DNA of 7,638 bases from Pseudomonadota bacterium (GTDB lineage: Bacteria; Pseudomonadota; Gammaproteobacteria; SZUA-229): contig DAOVJH010000058.1 in the NCBI GenBank assembly GCA_030673345.1, positions 1 to 7,638 on the forward strand. Direction: 5' to 3'. The position numbers and the translations under genes were made by a program. This document shows positions 1-6,880 of this stretch, piece after piece (position 1 is the stretch's first letter; every line of letters begins with the position of its first letter). The notes under the pieces are model-generated. The model was not told where the DNA came from. It did no database searches and saw only the letters and a program-made list of their open reading frames with translations.

Positions 1-1220
1 ATGCCTTTTTGCATCATGATCGAGTTATCGAGCGGCCAGCGGATGACCCGGTTTACAGGACCATCGCTGGCAAAGCCAGACCGATTCGAACAGGCCGCGG
101 TATTTCGCCGATCGAGTTGGTGCTGCCGTTTGAGTTAGAGCAGCCGGTGCTCGCGGTCGGTGCGCACATGAAAAACACCATCACATTAGCATGGGGCAAC
201 CGTGCAGTTATCTCACCGCATATCGGTGAGATGAATTCTGTGCGCAGCCTGGAAGTATTCGAAGATACGGTGAATGACCTGCAGCGACTTTATGGCGTTA
301 GTGCTGAGCTGATACTAAGTGATGCGCACCCTGGTTACACGACGACTCGCTGGGCGAACAAACAGCCGCTTCAGGTACAGAGCGTGTATCACCATCATGC
401 ACATGCATCGGCTGCTTATTATGAATGTGATTCGGCCGCATCGGATGGTAAGTCTGTCATCGTGTTTTCCTGGGACGGCGTTGGTTATGGTGAAGATAGC
501 ACGCTCTGGGGCGGTGAAACTTTTCTTGGTAGACCGGGAGCATGGCAGCGTGTTGCTAGTATGAGGCCATTCAATCTGCCGGGCGGTGATGCGGCGGGGC
601 GAGAACCCTGGCGCAGTGCTGCCGCATTATGCTGGGAAGCCGGGTTGGCATATGACGGCATTCCAGAAGAAGACCCGATGTTACATTCAATGATAAAACA
701 GGCATGGCAGCAAAAGATCAACACGCCGCAGTCAACATCAGTCGGGCGGCTGTTTGATGCAGCTGCGGCACTTACCGGTGTCCGTACGGTTGCCAGTTTT
801 GAAGGGCAGGGACCGATGGAGTTTGAAGCTTTGGCTGAAAATGCTGAATCGCTATCAGGTGATTACGTAGAGCTTGGGCTTGAGATCACATCTGAAGTAA
901 ATGATAACTTGCTGATAATAGATTGGAAGTCGTTGATTCAATCGATGTTAGATTCTACTTTAAGTGTTAAAGAACGTGCTAGCCTGTTCCACAATTCACT
1001 CGCGCACTCGATCCTGCAACAGGCAAAACAGCTTCGTGAGAAACATGATGTGAACACGGTCAGTTTTTCTGGCGGTGTATTTCAAAACCGTGTTTTAACG
1101 GAAAAGGCTATCTCATTATTATCGGAAGATGGCTTTGAGGTTTTTCTGTCTGAGTTGATACCGGTCAATGATGCGGGTATCAGTTTCGGGCAGGTTATGG
1201 AATATGGTTACAGGGTTTAA
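1..1220 (+). CDS. hypF: Carbamoyltransferase HypF, C-terminal part (5' end outside window)
   Basis: HypF uses carbamoyl phosphate and ATP to place a carbamoyl group on the C-terminal cysteine of HypE, the first step in making the CN ligands of the [NiFe]-hydrogenase active site; it acts in the cytoplasm. The reading frame is open to the window edge (first full codon at base 3), and the residues before the TTG at 9 fit the family, so this is an edge truncation and the TTG is not the start. The first ~40 residues visible match the end of the YrdC/Sua5-like domain. The rest is the Kae1-like carbamoyltransferase domain: HHHAH metal motif (bases ~390-404), DGVGYGED, PGGDAAGREPW, GRLFDAAAAL, SGGVFQNR and PVNDAGISFGQ near the end. 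The acylphosphatase and zinc-finger domains would lie upstream. hypE follows on the same strand after 144 bases. The identification is firm. Confidence 0.95.
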   Translation, partial: AFLHHDRVIERPADDPVYRTIAGKARPIRTGRGISPIELVLPFELEQPVLAVGAHMKNTITLAWGNRAVISPHIGEMNSVRSLEVFEDTVNDLQRLYGVSAELILSDAHPGYTTTRWANKQPLQVQSVYHHHAHASAAYYECDSAASDGKSVIVFSWDGVGYGEDSTLWGGETFLGRPGAWQRVASMRPFNLPGGDAAGREPWRSAAALCWEAGLAYDGIPEEDPMLHSMIKQAWQQKINTPQSTSVGRLFDAAAALTGVRTVASFEGQGPMEFEALAENAESLSGDYVELGLEITSEVNDNLLIIDWKSLIQSMLDSTLSVKERASLFHNSLAHSILQQAKQLREKHDVNTVSFSGGVFQNRVLTEKAISLLSEDGFEVFLSELIPVNDAGISFGQVMEYGYRV

Positions 1221-1253
1221 AATCTGAGCAATGGAATAGTTAAATAAATATAT

Positions 1254-1323
1254 TGTCATCTCGACCAGCGGGAGAGATCTTATACACAACTATTTAAGAT
1301 CTCTCCCGCTGGTCGAGATGACA
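1254..1323. repeat. Perfect 29-bp inverted repeat, REP/MITE-like palindrome
   Basis: Bases 1254-1282 are the exact reverse complement of 1295-1323, with a 12-nt A/T-rich loop (1283-1294). The outer ends read TGTCATCTCGACC and the inner ends GGGAGAGATCTTA. The stem has no mismatch. Neither side is followed by a T-run, so it is not a standard intrinsic terminator. Palindromes of this general style (GTCAT..CGA..G(A)GATCT) are known to me as dispersed intergenic repeats in several bacterial groups, so a REP or miniature mobile element is the likeliest class; this was not checked by search. In RNA it would form a very stable hairpin between hypF and hypE and could affect transcript processing or relative expression. 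No clear target-site duplication is seen. Confidence 0.85.
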
Positions 1324-1364
1324 GAATAGGAAGTCGTACTAGTTTTTTTGATTAAAGGTGCTTT

Positions 1365-2363
1365 ATGCAAGACACACACATCTCACTGGCGCACGGCAAT
1401 GGCGGCCGCTATATGCGTGAACTCATCGAAGAGATCTTTGCGCGCCACCTCGCTAATCCGGACCTCGACGTACAGGCCGATGCCGTTCCGATTGAGCTTG
1501 ATGGTGATGTGTTGTTTACCACCGATGGTTTTACTGTGCAGCCTCTGGAGTTTCCCGGTGGCAACATCGGTTCGCTGGCTGTTCATGGTACGACCAACGA
1601 TCTTGCTGTGGCGGGTGCCATCCCAAAATATTTAAGCCTGAATGCATTTATCGAAGAAGGTCTGGAGATCGCTACGCTGGAGCGCATAATAAAAACGCTG
1701 GCAGAAACCGCGGCTGAGATCGGTGTCAAAGTAGTCTGTGGAGATACAAAAGTTTTACGCCGTGGAGAAGGCGGCGGCCTGTATCTTGCGACCACGGGTG
1801 TCGGTGTCCGCCAGGGGCATGTGATGTCGATGAAAAATATCAAACACGGTGATGCCATCATCGTCAGTGGCCCGGTGGGTGATCATGGTATTGCGGTGAT
1901 GCTCGCACGTGAGGAGTTTGGTCTGCGCGGTGATATCCAGTCGGATGCTGCCAGTGTATTAAATCTAACGACTGCGGCTATGCAGTATAGCGGGTTACGT
2001 TTCATGCGTGACCCTACGCGCGGTGGAATTGCCACCGTCTGCTCTGAATTGTTGCGTGCCACGGGATTCGGTGTACGTCTGGCAGAAGCGATGCTGCCCG
2101 TTCGTGATCCGGTGCAATCCGTCTGCGATATGTTGGGGTATGACCCTATGTACCTTGCCTGTGAAGGGCGTGCCGTTGCAGTCGTCGACCCTGATGAGGC
2201 TCAGGCGCTTCTGGAAACCTGGAAAAACACTGAAGAAGGAAAAGACGCCGCCATTATCGGCACCATCGATTCGAGCATAGCCTACGTTTTGATGGAAACG
2301 GATATCGGCGGTGAGCGTATACTGGAAGAACTTGAAGACGACCCCTTACCAAGGATCTGCTAA
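1365..2363 (+). CDS. hypE: Hydrogenase maturation protein HypE (carbamoyl dehydratase)
   Basis: HypE accepts a carbamoyl group from HypF on its C-terminal cysteine and dehydrates it with ATP to thiocyanate; the CN is then passed to iron on the HypC-HypD complex during [NiFe]-hydrogenase assembly. At 332 aa it has the usual family length. It shows the N-terminal HGNGG motif (residues 10-14), the ATP-binding TTDGF (52-56) and FPGGNIGSLAVHGTTNDLAV (63-82), VVCGDTKV (123-130), RDPTRGGIAT (215-224), and the diagnostic tail PRIC ending in Cys332, which carries the thiocarbamate. The ATG at 1365 is supported by AAGGTG at 1355-1360, 4 nt upstream. The gene follows hypF, with a large palindrome in the gap, and precedes an antiporter gene by 7 nt. 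hypC and hypD are not between hypF and hypE and must lie elsewhere. Confidence 0.97.
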   Translation: MQDTHISLAHGNGGRYMRELIEEIFARHLANPDLDVQADAVPIELDGDVLFTTDGFTVQPLEFPGGNIGSLAVHGTTNDLAVAGAIPKYLSLNAFIEEGLEIATLERIIKTLAETAAEIGVKVVCGDTKVLRRGEGGGLYLATTGVGVRQGHVMSMKNIKHGDAIIVSGPVGDHGIAVMLAREEFGLRGDIQSDAASVLNLTTAAMQYSGLRFMRDPTRGGIATVCSELLRATGFGVRLAEAMLPVRDPVQSVCDMLGYDPMYLACEGRAVAVVDPDEAQALLETWKNTEEGKDAAIIGTIDSSIAYVLMETDIGGERILEELEDDPLPRIC

Positions 2364-2370
2364 CTGATAT

Positions 2371-3591
2371 ATGCAAGCACATACCTTTTTTCTGTATCTG
2401 CTGATCATCTTACTTGCGGCGCGCCTATTCGCTGAGCTCGCAGTCCGCCTAAAATCGCCCTCCGTTATCGGTGAACTGTTTGCCGGTATCGTTATCGGCC
2501 CCAGCCTGTTCGGCTGGATAGAGCCGGTAGAAGCACTCAAACTCATGGCAGAGATAGGCATTATCCTGCTGCTTTTTGAAGTCGGGTTGAGCACTGACAT
2601 CAAGCGTCTGATGCGCTCTGGAACTAAATCTACCATCGTTGCAATCATAGGATTTGTCGCGCCATTACTGTTCGGTTTTTCGATCGCTTACTGGCTGTTC
2701 GATCTGTCATTGCTGGTGTCATTATTTATCGGCGGTACGCTGACAGCAACCAGTATCGGCATTACGGTAAGGGTGCTCACCGATCTAAAACTCAATAATT
2801 CACACCAGGGGCAGATCGTACTGGGTGCTGCAGTGCTTGATGACGTTCTTGGTGTCATGCTGCTGGCACTGCTCTATGAATTCTCTATCGGTGGCGGTGT
2901 TAACTGGATGAACGCTACCAAGGTTCTGATCTTTGTCAGCGCTTTTTTTGTGTTAGCGCCCATACTGGCAAAGTTGATGTCGACCATCATCAAACGTTTC
3001 CATGCAAGCAGTGAGATACCAGGACTGATCCCGACGACTATCGTCTCCCTGGTGCTGTTCTTTGCCTGGTTGGCCCATGTGGTGGGCGCACCGGAGCTGC
3101 TCGGTGGTTTTGCTGCAGGGCTGGCACTGTCCAGGCGTTTCTTTTTACCCCTGGGCGTGACACTGCGCAAAGATGAAAATTTTGCAAAAGCCATCGAAGA
3201 ACAGATGCAGCCTATTATCAGCCTGTTTACACCGATCTTTTTTGTCGTCGTCGGATTATCGATAAATCTTAGAGAGATCGACTGGGCATCGCCCCAGGTC
3301 TGGATTTTTTCATCTACGCTGCTCGTTGCAGCGATAGCGGGAAAGTTGATGGGTTCGTTTTTTATCAGGGAGAACTTTGCATCCAAAATCATGATCGGCA
3401 TGTCGATGGTTCCGCGCGGTGAGGTCGGGCTGATCTTCGGAGAACTGGGTCGTTTAAGCGGTATTTTTAATAATGAGATTCATGCTGGTCTGGTCATCGT
3501 CATCGTGCTGACCACGATCATTCCGCCATTTGCTATGAGGTCTTTTTACAGGCGCTACAGGCACCGCCTGGTAACAGGTGATACCGGATAG
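2371..3591 (+). CDS. CPA2-family cation:proton antiporter (Na+/H+ exchanger fold)
   Basis: This is an integral inner-membrane protein of 406 aa, almost entirely hydrophobic helices from residue 6 to ~390, with a short basic C-terminal tail. Family marks are PSVIGELFAGIVIGPS (30-45), LLLFEVGL (66-73), TATSIGITVRVL (125-136), the paired aspartates in VLDDVLG (Asp157-Asp158), and VPRGEVGLIF (347-356). The double aspartate is typical of electrogenic Na+/H+ antiporters such as NapA; the KefB/KefC-type C-terminal nucleotide-binding RCK domain is absent, so this is the short, NapA/GerN-like form. Ion selectivity cannot be read from the sequence. The start lies 7 nt after the hypE stop with no good ribosome site (AAGGA at 2351-2355 is 15 nt away), so translation is probably coupled to hypE. 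It ends 27 nt before the convergent gene at 3619. Confidence 0.9.
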   Translation: MQAHTFFLYLLIILLAARLFAELAVRLKSPSVIGELFAGIVIGPSLFGWIEPVEALKLMAEIGIILLLFEVGLSTDIKRLMRSGTKSTIVAIIGFVAPLLFGFSIAYWLFDLSLLVSLFIGGTLTATSIGITVRVLTDLKLNNSHQGQIVLGAAVLDDVLGVMLLALLYEFSIGGGVNWMNATKVLIFVSAFFVLAPILAKLMSTIIKRFHASSEIPGLIPTTIVSLVLFFAWLAHVVGAPELLGGFAAGLALSRRFFLPLGVTLRKDENFAKAIEEQMQPIISLFTPIFFVVVGLSINLREIDWASPQVWIFSSTLLVAAIAGKLMGSFFIRENFASKIMIGMSMVPRGEVGLIFGELGRLSGIFNNEIHAGLVIVIVLTTIIPPFAMRSFYRRYRHRLVTGDTG

Positions 3592-3618
3592 GAATACTGA
3601 TCGTTATTAAGCTGTTGT

Positions 3619-4047
3619 TTAGCTCAGGCTGCGCACTAGCGGATAAAGGTGCTCGGTCTCATCCTGAATGCGCTGTAAAACAATATCAAATAGCTTGTCC
3701 ATGTCGTCTAAAAACTGCTGGTGATCTTTGATCTTTAGATCATTGCTGCCTCTAGAAGGGCACCATTGTTTGTTGAATTTCTGCAGTATTTTTTTCACTT
3801 CCACAGAGCCTGACATAAAGTTCTTGGCGACATTGTTAACTTTTTCATCGGGGCTTGCCAGCAGGTCGCTGTACATGCTTTTATCAACCATTTCTATGTG
3901 TTCATGAACCTGTGTCATGTAATTGTTGAAAAGGGTGCAGCAGGATTCTGTGTCACACATTGAGCGGTCCTTTAAAAGAAAACGAAGGACATTCGATAGT
4001 TCGGTAATGCGATGATTTTGCTCGTTAAGTTTTGTATATGTGATCAT
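3619..4047 (-). CDS. Hemerythrin-like (HHE) domain protein
   Basis: This 142-aa all-helical protein has the spacing of a hemerythrin-type four-helix bundle: helix A with NHR (His12), helix B with VHEHIE (His48, His50, Glu52) and Asp55, and a last helix ending in ETEHLYPLV (Glu130, His133), the classic E-x-x-LYP finish of HHE proteins. Such proteins carry non-haem diiron and sense or bind O2, NO or peroxide, or aid Fe-S repair. The ligand set is not canonical: helix C has no HxxxH, and the usual His at the start of the last helix's motif is Arg126. A cysteine cluster CDTESCC (31-37) and Cys96 could be redox-active. A TTG 18 nt further upstream (4065) is also in frame, but ATG at 4047 has GGGAG 6 nt upstream and is preferred. 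An FNR-like box precedes it. It is a single gene, convergent with the antiporter. The family call is moderately sure; the metal content is unknown. Confidence 0.65.
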   Translation of the reverse strand: MITYTKLNEQNHRITELSNVLRFLLKDRSMCDTESCCTLFNNYMTQVHEHIEMVDKSMYSDLLASPDEKVNNVAKNFMSGSVEVKKILQKFNKQWCPSRGSNDLKIKDHQQFLDDMDKLFDIVLQRIQDETEHLYPLVRSLS

Positions 4048-4053
4048 TTCCAG

Positions 4054-4058
4054 CTCCC
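4054..4058 (-). promoter_or_regulatory. Shine-Dalgarno GGGAG fixing the start of the hemerythrin-like gene
   Basis: On the - strand GGGAG is followed by 6 nt and then ATG (4047-4045). It lies inside the longer frame that would begin at the TTG at 4065, so it argues that the shorter ATG-initiated protein is the real product. Confidence 0.65.
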
Positions 4059-4073
4059 AGTGCAATTTTTTCT

Positions 4074-4090
4074 GTCAGTTACCGACTGAC
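4074..4090. promoter_or_regulatory. Short inverted repeat centred on the predicted start of transcription
   Basis: GTCAGT (4074-4079) and ACTGAC (4085-4090) form a 6-bp inverted repeat with a 5-nt spacer whose centre, base 4082, is the +1 predicted for the hemerythrin-like gene. It could be an operator for a second regulator or a hairpin at the 5' end of the mRNA. A repeat this short may also be chance. Confidence 0.3.
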
Positions 4091-4094
4091 TCTA
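4089..4094 (-). promoter_or_regulatory. Predicted -10 element of the hemerythrin-like gene
   Basis: TAGAGT on the - strand (4 of 6 to TATAAT). If this is the -10, +1 falls at 4082 and the FNR-like box is centred at -41.5, the exact class II activator position. An alternative hexamer, TATCAT (4102-4097, 5 of 6), would put the box near -32, where it would repress instead. Confidence 0.4.
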
Positions 4095-4116
4095 CAATGA
4101 TAATAAGGTAATAGAG

Positions 4117-4130
4117 ATGATATAAATCAA
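4117..4130. promoter_or_regulatory. FNR/CRP-family operator (ATGAT-ATAA-ATCAA)
   Basis: It matches TTGATnnnnATCAA at 9 of 10 defined positions; the only mismatch is the first base. It lies between the divergent hemerythrin-like gene (start 4047) and protease gene (start 4255). It is 76 nt upstream of the hemerythrin-like ATG and ~131 nt from the predicted protease transcription start, so the former is the likely target. FNR, Anr or an NO-responsive Dnr/NnrR-type member could bind; the sequence does not distinguish them. Confidence 0.6.
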
Positions 4131-4242
4131 AGTTTCAGAACTTGTAGTGATTTCTGTGAGCTGATATTCATGATTGATTATTATTTAATCTATACACCGT
4201 ACTTTTCGGCTGTTAAACACTTCCTTCATTGCTCAATGGCTA

Positions 4243-4248
4243 TATAAT
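4243..4248 (+). promoter_or_regulatory. Perfect -10 hexamer TATAAT giving a probable leaderless start
   Basis: The consensus hexamer ends 6 nt before the protease ATG at 4255, so +1 (7 nt after the hexamer) coincides with the A of the start codon. The -35 region at 17-nt spacing (CTTCCT, 4220-4225) is poor. There is no Shine-Dalgarno sequence before the ATG, which fits a leaderless message. Confidence 0.5.
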
Positions 4249-4254
4249 CGAAAG

Positions 4255-5637
4255 ATGTCAACAAAACAGAAGAACTTTAAACAGATCGCACGGCAGATGA
4301 TGGGCGGTGTCGTGCAGATTCACGTGGAAGGAAACCTGGAGGAAGATATTCAATCGGTAATGAATCCGGCAATCAGGAGTACGGGCACCTGGTCGGGCTC
4401 AGGATTTTTTATCAAATATAAAAACCTTGAAGGTCATATTGTCACTAATGCCCATGTCGTAAGAAATGCGATAAAGATTACAGTCAGTTCTATGCTGACC
4501 AGTGAAGAAAAGTTTGAAGCAGAGGTTGTCGGGCTGGTAAAGCAGCTTGAACCAGACGTGGCATTGATCAAGCTTTCCGATAAAGAGCTGAAACGCTTTA
4601 AAACGCTCGCGATCAGAGCCATAGAACACCTCGAACTCGGCGACGGATTAACCCTGTCGCGTGGCGAAGAGATCAAAGCGATCGGTTACCCGATGGGGAT
4701 GGTGGAACCAAATATATCTGGCGGTGAAATCACTAACTTCGTATCAGGATCAGAATATTCAACTGAGCGGTATGTAACGGATGCTGCCATTAACCCGGGT
4801 AATTCAGGTGGCCCGAGTGTCAGTAACGACGGTAAAGTAGTCGGTATGAATACAGCGGTGATGGTCGGTGCGGATAATATTGGTTTTATAACACCTGCAG
4901 GTTTTATAAAAATTATCATCGATAACCTGTTGCAACAAAATGAGCCTCACTTTGCAGGCATCGGTGGCAAACTACAAAAGAATGCGGTCAACTTTAATCA
5001 GCTTTTAAAGCAATCGGTACCTAAAGGTGTGATTGTCGCGAGGGTGCAGCCAGGTGGATTCCTGGAAGCGGCAGGCCTCGTACAGCGTGATGTGTTGGTC
5101 TCATTAAACGGTGTTGAATTCGATCGCCACGGTATCGTCATCGGCAGGGAAGGCCATTACAGGCATAAAAATATATTTGATGTGATGAGGCTGGTCCCCA
5201 TCGGGGGTGAAGTTGAAATCACTTATATCAGAAACGGTGAAGTAAAGGTTGCCCGTGCCAATGCAAAAAGGAATCCGGATAAAGGTATCGTCTCACACCC
5301 CATCATCGAGGAGAGACAATACCTCGAAGTGTTCGGCATGATCATTCAGGAATTGAGCTTTGAGATCATTGAGGCGATGAGCCAGATAGATGTCAATGCG
5401 CGAATCGACATGTTACAGACTATCGATCAGCAAGAGCCTATGCTGGCAGTGACGCACATCCACCAGGGGACACAGGCAGACGAGATGGAATGGCCTATCG
5501 GTGAGCTGATCGTTAAAGCAAACGAACAGGAAGTTCATTCATTAGATGAACTGAAAAAAATATTAAATAGCAACAAGAATGGAAAAGTACTACTGGAATG
5601 CCGTAACGGCAGGATCGGGTATTTCCTGGTGGAATAA
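4255..5637 (+). CDS. HtrA/Deg-family trypsin-like serine protease with PDZ domains, no signal peptide
   Basis: This 460-aa protein belongs to the S1C (DegP/HtrA) type. The protease domain (~15-225) has the catalytic triad in standard contexts: His67 in TNAHVV, Asp101 in DVALIKL and Ser184 in NPGNSGGP. A PDZ domain follows (~255-340: KGVIVARVQPGGFLEAAGL...RDVLVSLNG), then a linker (~345-392) and a second, more divergent PDZ-like region (~395-455). Usual HtrA members are exported, but the N-terminus here is polar with no hydrophobic segment, so the product is predicted to be cytoplasmic. The frame upstream, back to a TAA at 4186-4188, has no ATG, GTG or TTG. Met15/Met16 are possible later starts but also lack a ribosome site. 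The stop overlaps the next gene's ATG (TAATG), so the two are probably co-translated. Its role is likely protein quality control or a specific cleavage; the substrate is unknown. Confidence 0.88.
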   Translation: MSTKQKNFKQIARQMMGGVVQIHVEGNLEEDIQSVMNPAIRSTGTWSGSGFFIKYKNLEGHIVTNAHVVRNAIKITVSSMLTSEEKFEAEVVGLVKQLEPDVALIKLSDKELKRFKTLAIRAIEHLELGDGLTLSRGEEIKAIGYPMGMVEPNISGGEITNFVSGSEYSTERYVTDAAINPGNSGGPSVSNDGKVVGMNTAVMVGADNIGFITPAGFIKIIIDNLLQQNEPHFAGIGGKLQKNAVNFNQLLKQSVPKGVIVARVQPGGFLEAAGLVQRDVLVSLNGVEFDRHGIVIGREGHYRHKNIFDVMRLVPIGGEVEITYIRNGEVKVARANAKRNPDKGIVSHPIIEERQYLEVFGMIIQELSFEIIEAMSQIDVNARIDMLQTIDQQEPMLAVTHIHQGTQADEMEWPIGELIVKANEQEVHSLDELKKILNSNKNGKVLLECRNGRIGYFLVE

Positions 5638-6821
5638 TGACTTTTATTACTGATATCGTCTCTACAAATGTTCACCAGACAAGCATCTCCGCTATTAAAG
5701 AGATGGCTATGTTAAGTGCCAGGGTAGAGGGGGCCGCATCGCTCACCTGGGGGCTGCCGTCATTTCGTACACCGGAATATATTCGCCAGGGTGTCAAACA
5801 GTACCTTGATGACGACTTCGATGCCGGAAAATATACCTTGCCCGATGGCCTGCTTGAACTGCGTGAACTGGTGGTAGCAGAACACAGAGCAAAGACGGGT
5901 ATCGATGTTGACGCGGATGAGAACGTGATGATCGGTGCCGGCAATATGCAGTGTTTGAACACACTGTTTCACACCATGCTCGATCCGGGTGATGAGATTA
6001 TCCTGACTGACCCGTGTTTTGCATCCCACATCCAGCAGATTAATTTATTCTCGGGTACACCGGTTTACTGGCCGCTGGATGAGAGTAATAACTGGTCACT
6101 GGATATCGATCTACTACCTGATCTGATCACTGACAAAACACAGGCCATCGTTCTCGTTAGTCCATCAAATCCTACCGGAAAAATATTTTCTGAAGATGAA
6201 CTGATCCGTGTCGGTAAGATCGCCAGGCAACACGATATACTGATTATTATCGATGACCCGTATAGCGACTTCGTCTACGACAACAGCGACAAATATTTTA
6301 ATCTCGCCAGCGTCGAAGATCTTAAACAGCACATTGTTTACCTGTATTCGTTTTCAAAATCTTATGCCATGAGCGGCTGGCGATTGTCCTATATGGTGAT
6401 GCCAGCCGAATTGAAACGTGAAGCGCTCAAAGTACACGATGCAACGATGATCTGTGCGCCGCGCATTTCCCAGTTGGCAGGTATTGTTGCACTGAGCCAG
6501 CCCTCTGATCACAAACAGGAATTTGAAACTATCCTGAGCGGTCGCAGGGAGCTGATCTGCCAGAGGCTCGACGATATACCGCATGTTTTTTCTAATCAGA
6601 AACCGGAAGGCGCGTATTATGTTTTTCCAAAAATAACGGCTGCCCATACGGATTCGAAACAATTTGCCATCGATCTGCTAAACAACGCCAGGGTTGCGGT
6701 CACACCCGGCAGTGCCTTTGGGCCTTCTGGTGAGCATCATGTGAGACTGGCATACTGTGTCGACGAAGATACGATCAACCTGGCGTTTGACCGGATTGAG
6801 CATTATTTCAAAGGCCGATAG
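5637..6821 (+). CDS. PLP-dependent class I/II aminotransferase (aspartate aminotransferase fold)
   Basis: This 394-aa cytosolic enzyme is of normal family length. It shows the fold-type I signature: substrate-side LTWGLPSF (36-43), GAGNMQCL (100-107) in the PLP-phosphate loop, SNPTG (177-181, Asn178 to the cofactor ring), IIDDPYSDFVYD (204-215, with Asp206 and Tyr209), SFSKSYAMSGWR (238-249) with Lys241 as the PLP-binding lysine, and VRLAY (369-373) with Arg370 for the substrate carboxylate. It is close to the AspC/PatA-like group that moves amino groups between 2-oxoglutarate/glutamate and other amino acids; the true substrate cannot be read from the sequence. The ATG shares its first base with the protease stop, with GGTGGA just upstream, so expression is coupled to the protease. 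A GC hairpin overlaps the stop codon. Confidence 0.9.
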   Translation: MTFITDIVSTNVHQTSISAIKEMAMLSARVEGAASLTWGLPSFRTPEYIRQGVKQYLDDDFDAGKYTLPDGLLELRELVVAEHRAKTGIDVDADENVMIGAGNMQCLNTLFHTMLDPGDEIILTDPCFASHIQQINLFSGTPVYWPLDESNNWSLDIDLLPDLITDKTQAIVLVSPSNPTGKIFSEDELIRVGKIARQHDILIIIDDPYSDFVYDNSDKYFNLASVEDLKQHIVYLYSFSKSYAMSGWRLSYMVMPAELKREALKVHDATMICAPRISQLAGIVALSQPSDHKQEFETILSGRRELICQRLDDIPHVFSNQKPEGAYYVFPKITAAHTDSKQFAIDLLNNARVAVTPGSAFGPSGEHHVRLAYCVDEDTINLAFDRIEHYFKGR

Positions 6822-6833
6822 CGGCCCTGTTTT
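6813..6833. terminator. Short GC hairpin plus T-run, possible intrinsic terminator
   Basis: GGCCG (6813-6817) pairs with CGGCC (6822-6826) around a 4-nt ATAG loop, followed by CTGTTTT. The TAG stop of the aminotransferase is in the loop. The stem is only 5 bp and the T-run is short and interrupted, so it would be modest. The - strand reading ends in TTT, so it may act weakly in both directions and also serve the convergent gene whose stop is at 6881. Confidence 0.45.
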
Positions 6834-6880
6834 CCGCTCATACTTTTAACCCACGTACGGCAGGTGAATGGGCTGTTCTC

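Noticed and set aside
1155..1168. A further 9/10 FNR-like match (TTGAT-ACCG-GTCAA)
   Set aside because: It lies inside hypF, where it encodes the conserved L-I-P-V-N motif, about 200 nt from the hypE start and with no promoter placed to use it. Codon constraint explains it.
1254..1323. Reading the large palindrome as a rho-independent terminator of hypF
   Set aside because: Neither arm is followed by a U-run on either strand, and hypE of the same pathway lies directly downstream.
2874..3401. Long 175-codon open frame on the - strand inside the antiporter gene
   Set aside because: It lies entirely within a well-supported membrane protein gene on the other strand, and its translation has no recognisable family features.
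3562..3630. Terminator between the convergent antiporter and hemerythrin-like genes
   Set aside because: Only a 4-bp GGTA/TACC stem and an AGCT repeat are present, with no T-run; too weak to call.
4174..4187. FNR-like sequence TTGAT-TATT-ATTTA upstream of the protease
   Set aside because: Only 8 of 10 positions match in a very A/T-rich stretch, and its centre is about -74 from the predicted start; not distinguishable from chance.
6841..6875. CCCAC...GTG...GGG near-palindrome between the convergent genes
   Set aside because: The pairs are broken and short; the GC hairpin at 6813-6826 explains the region better.
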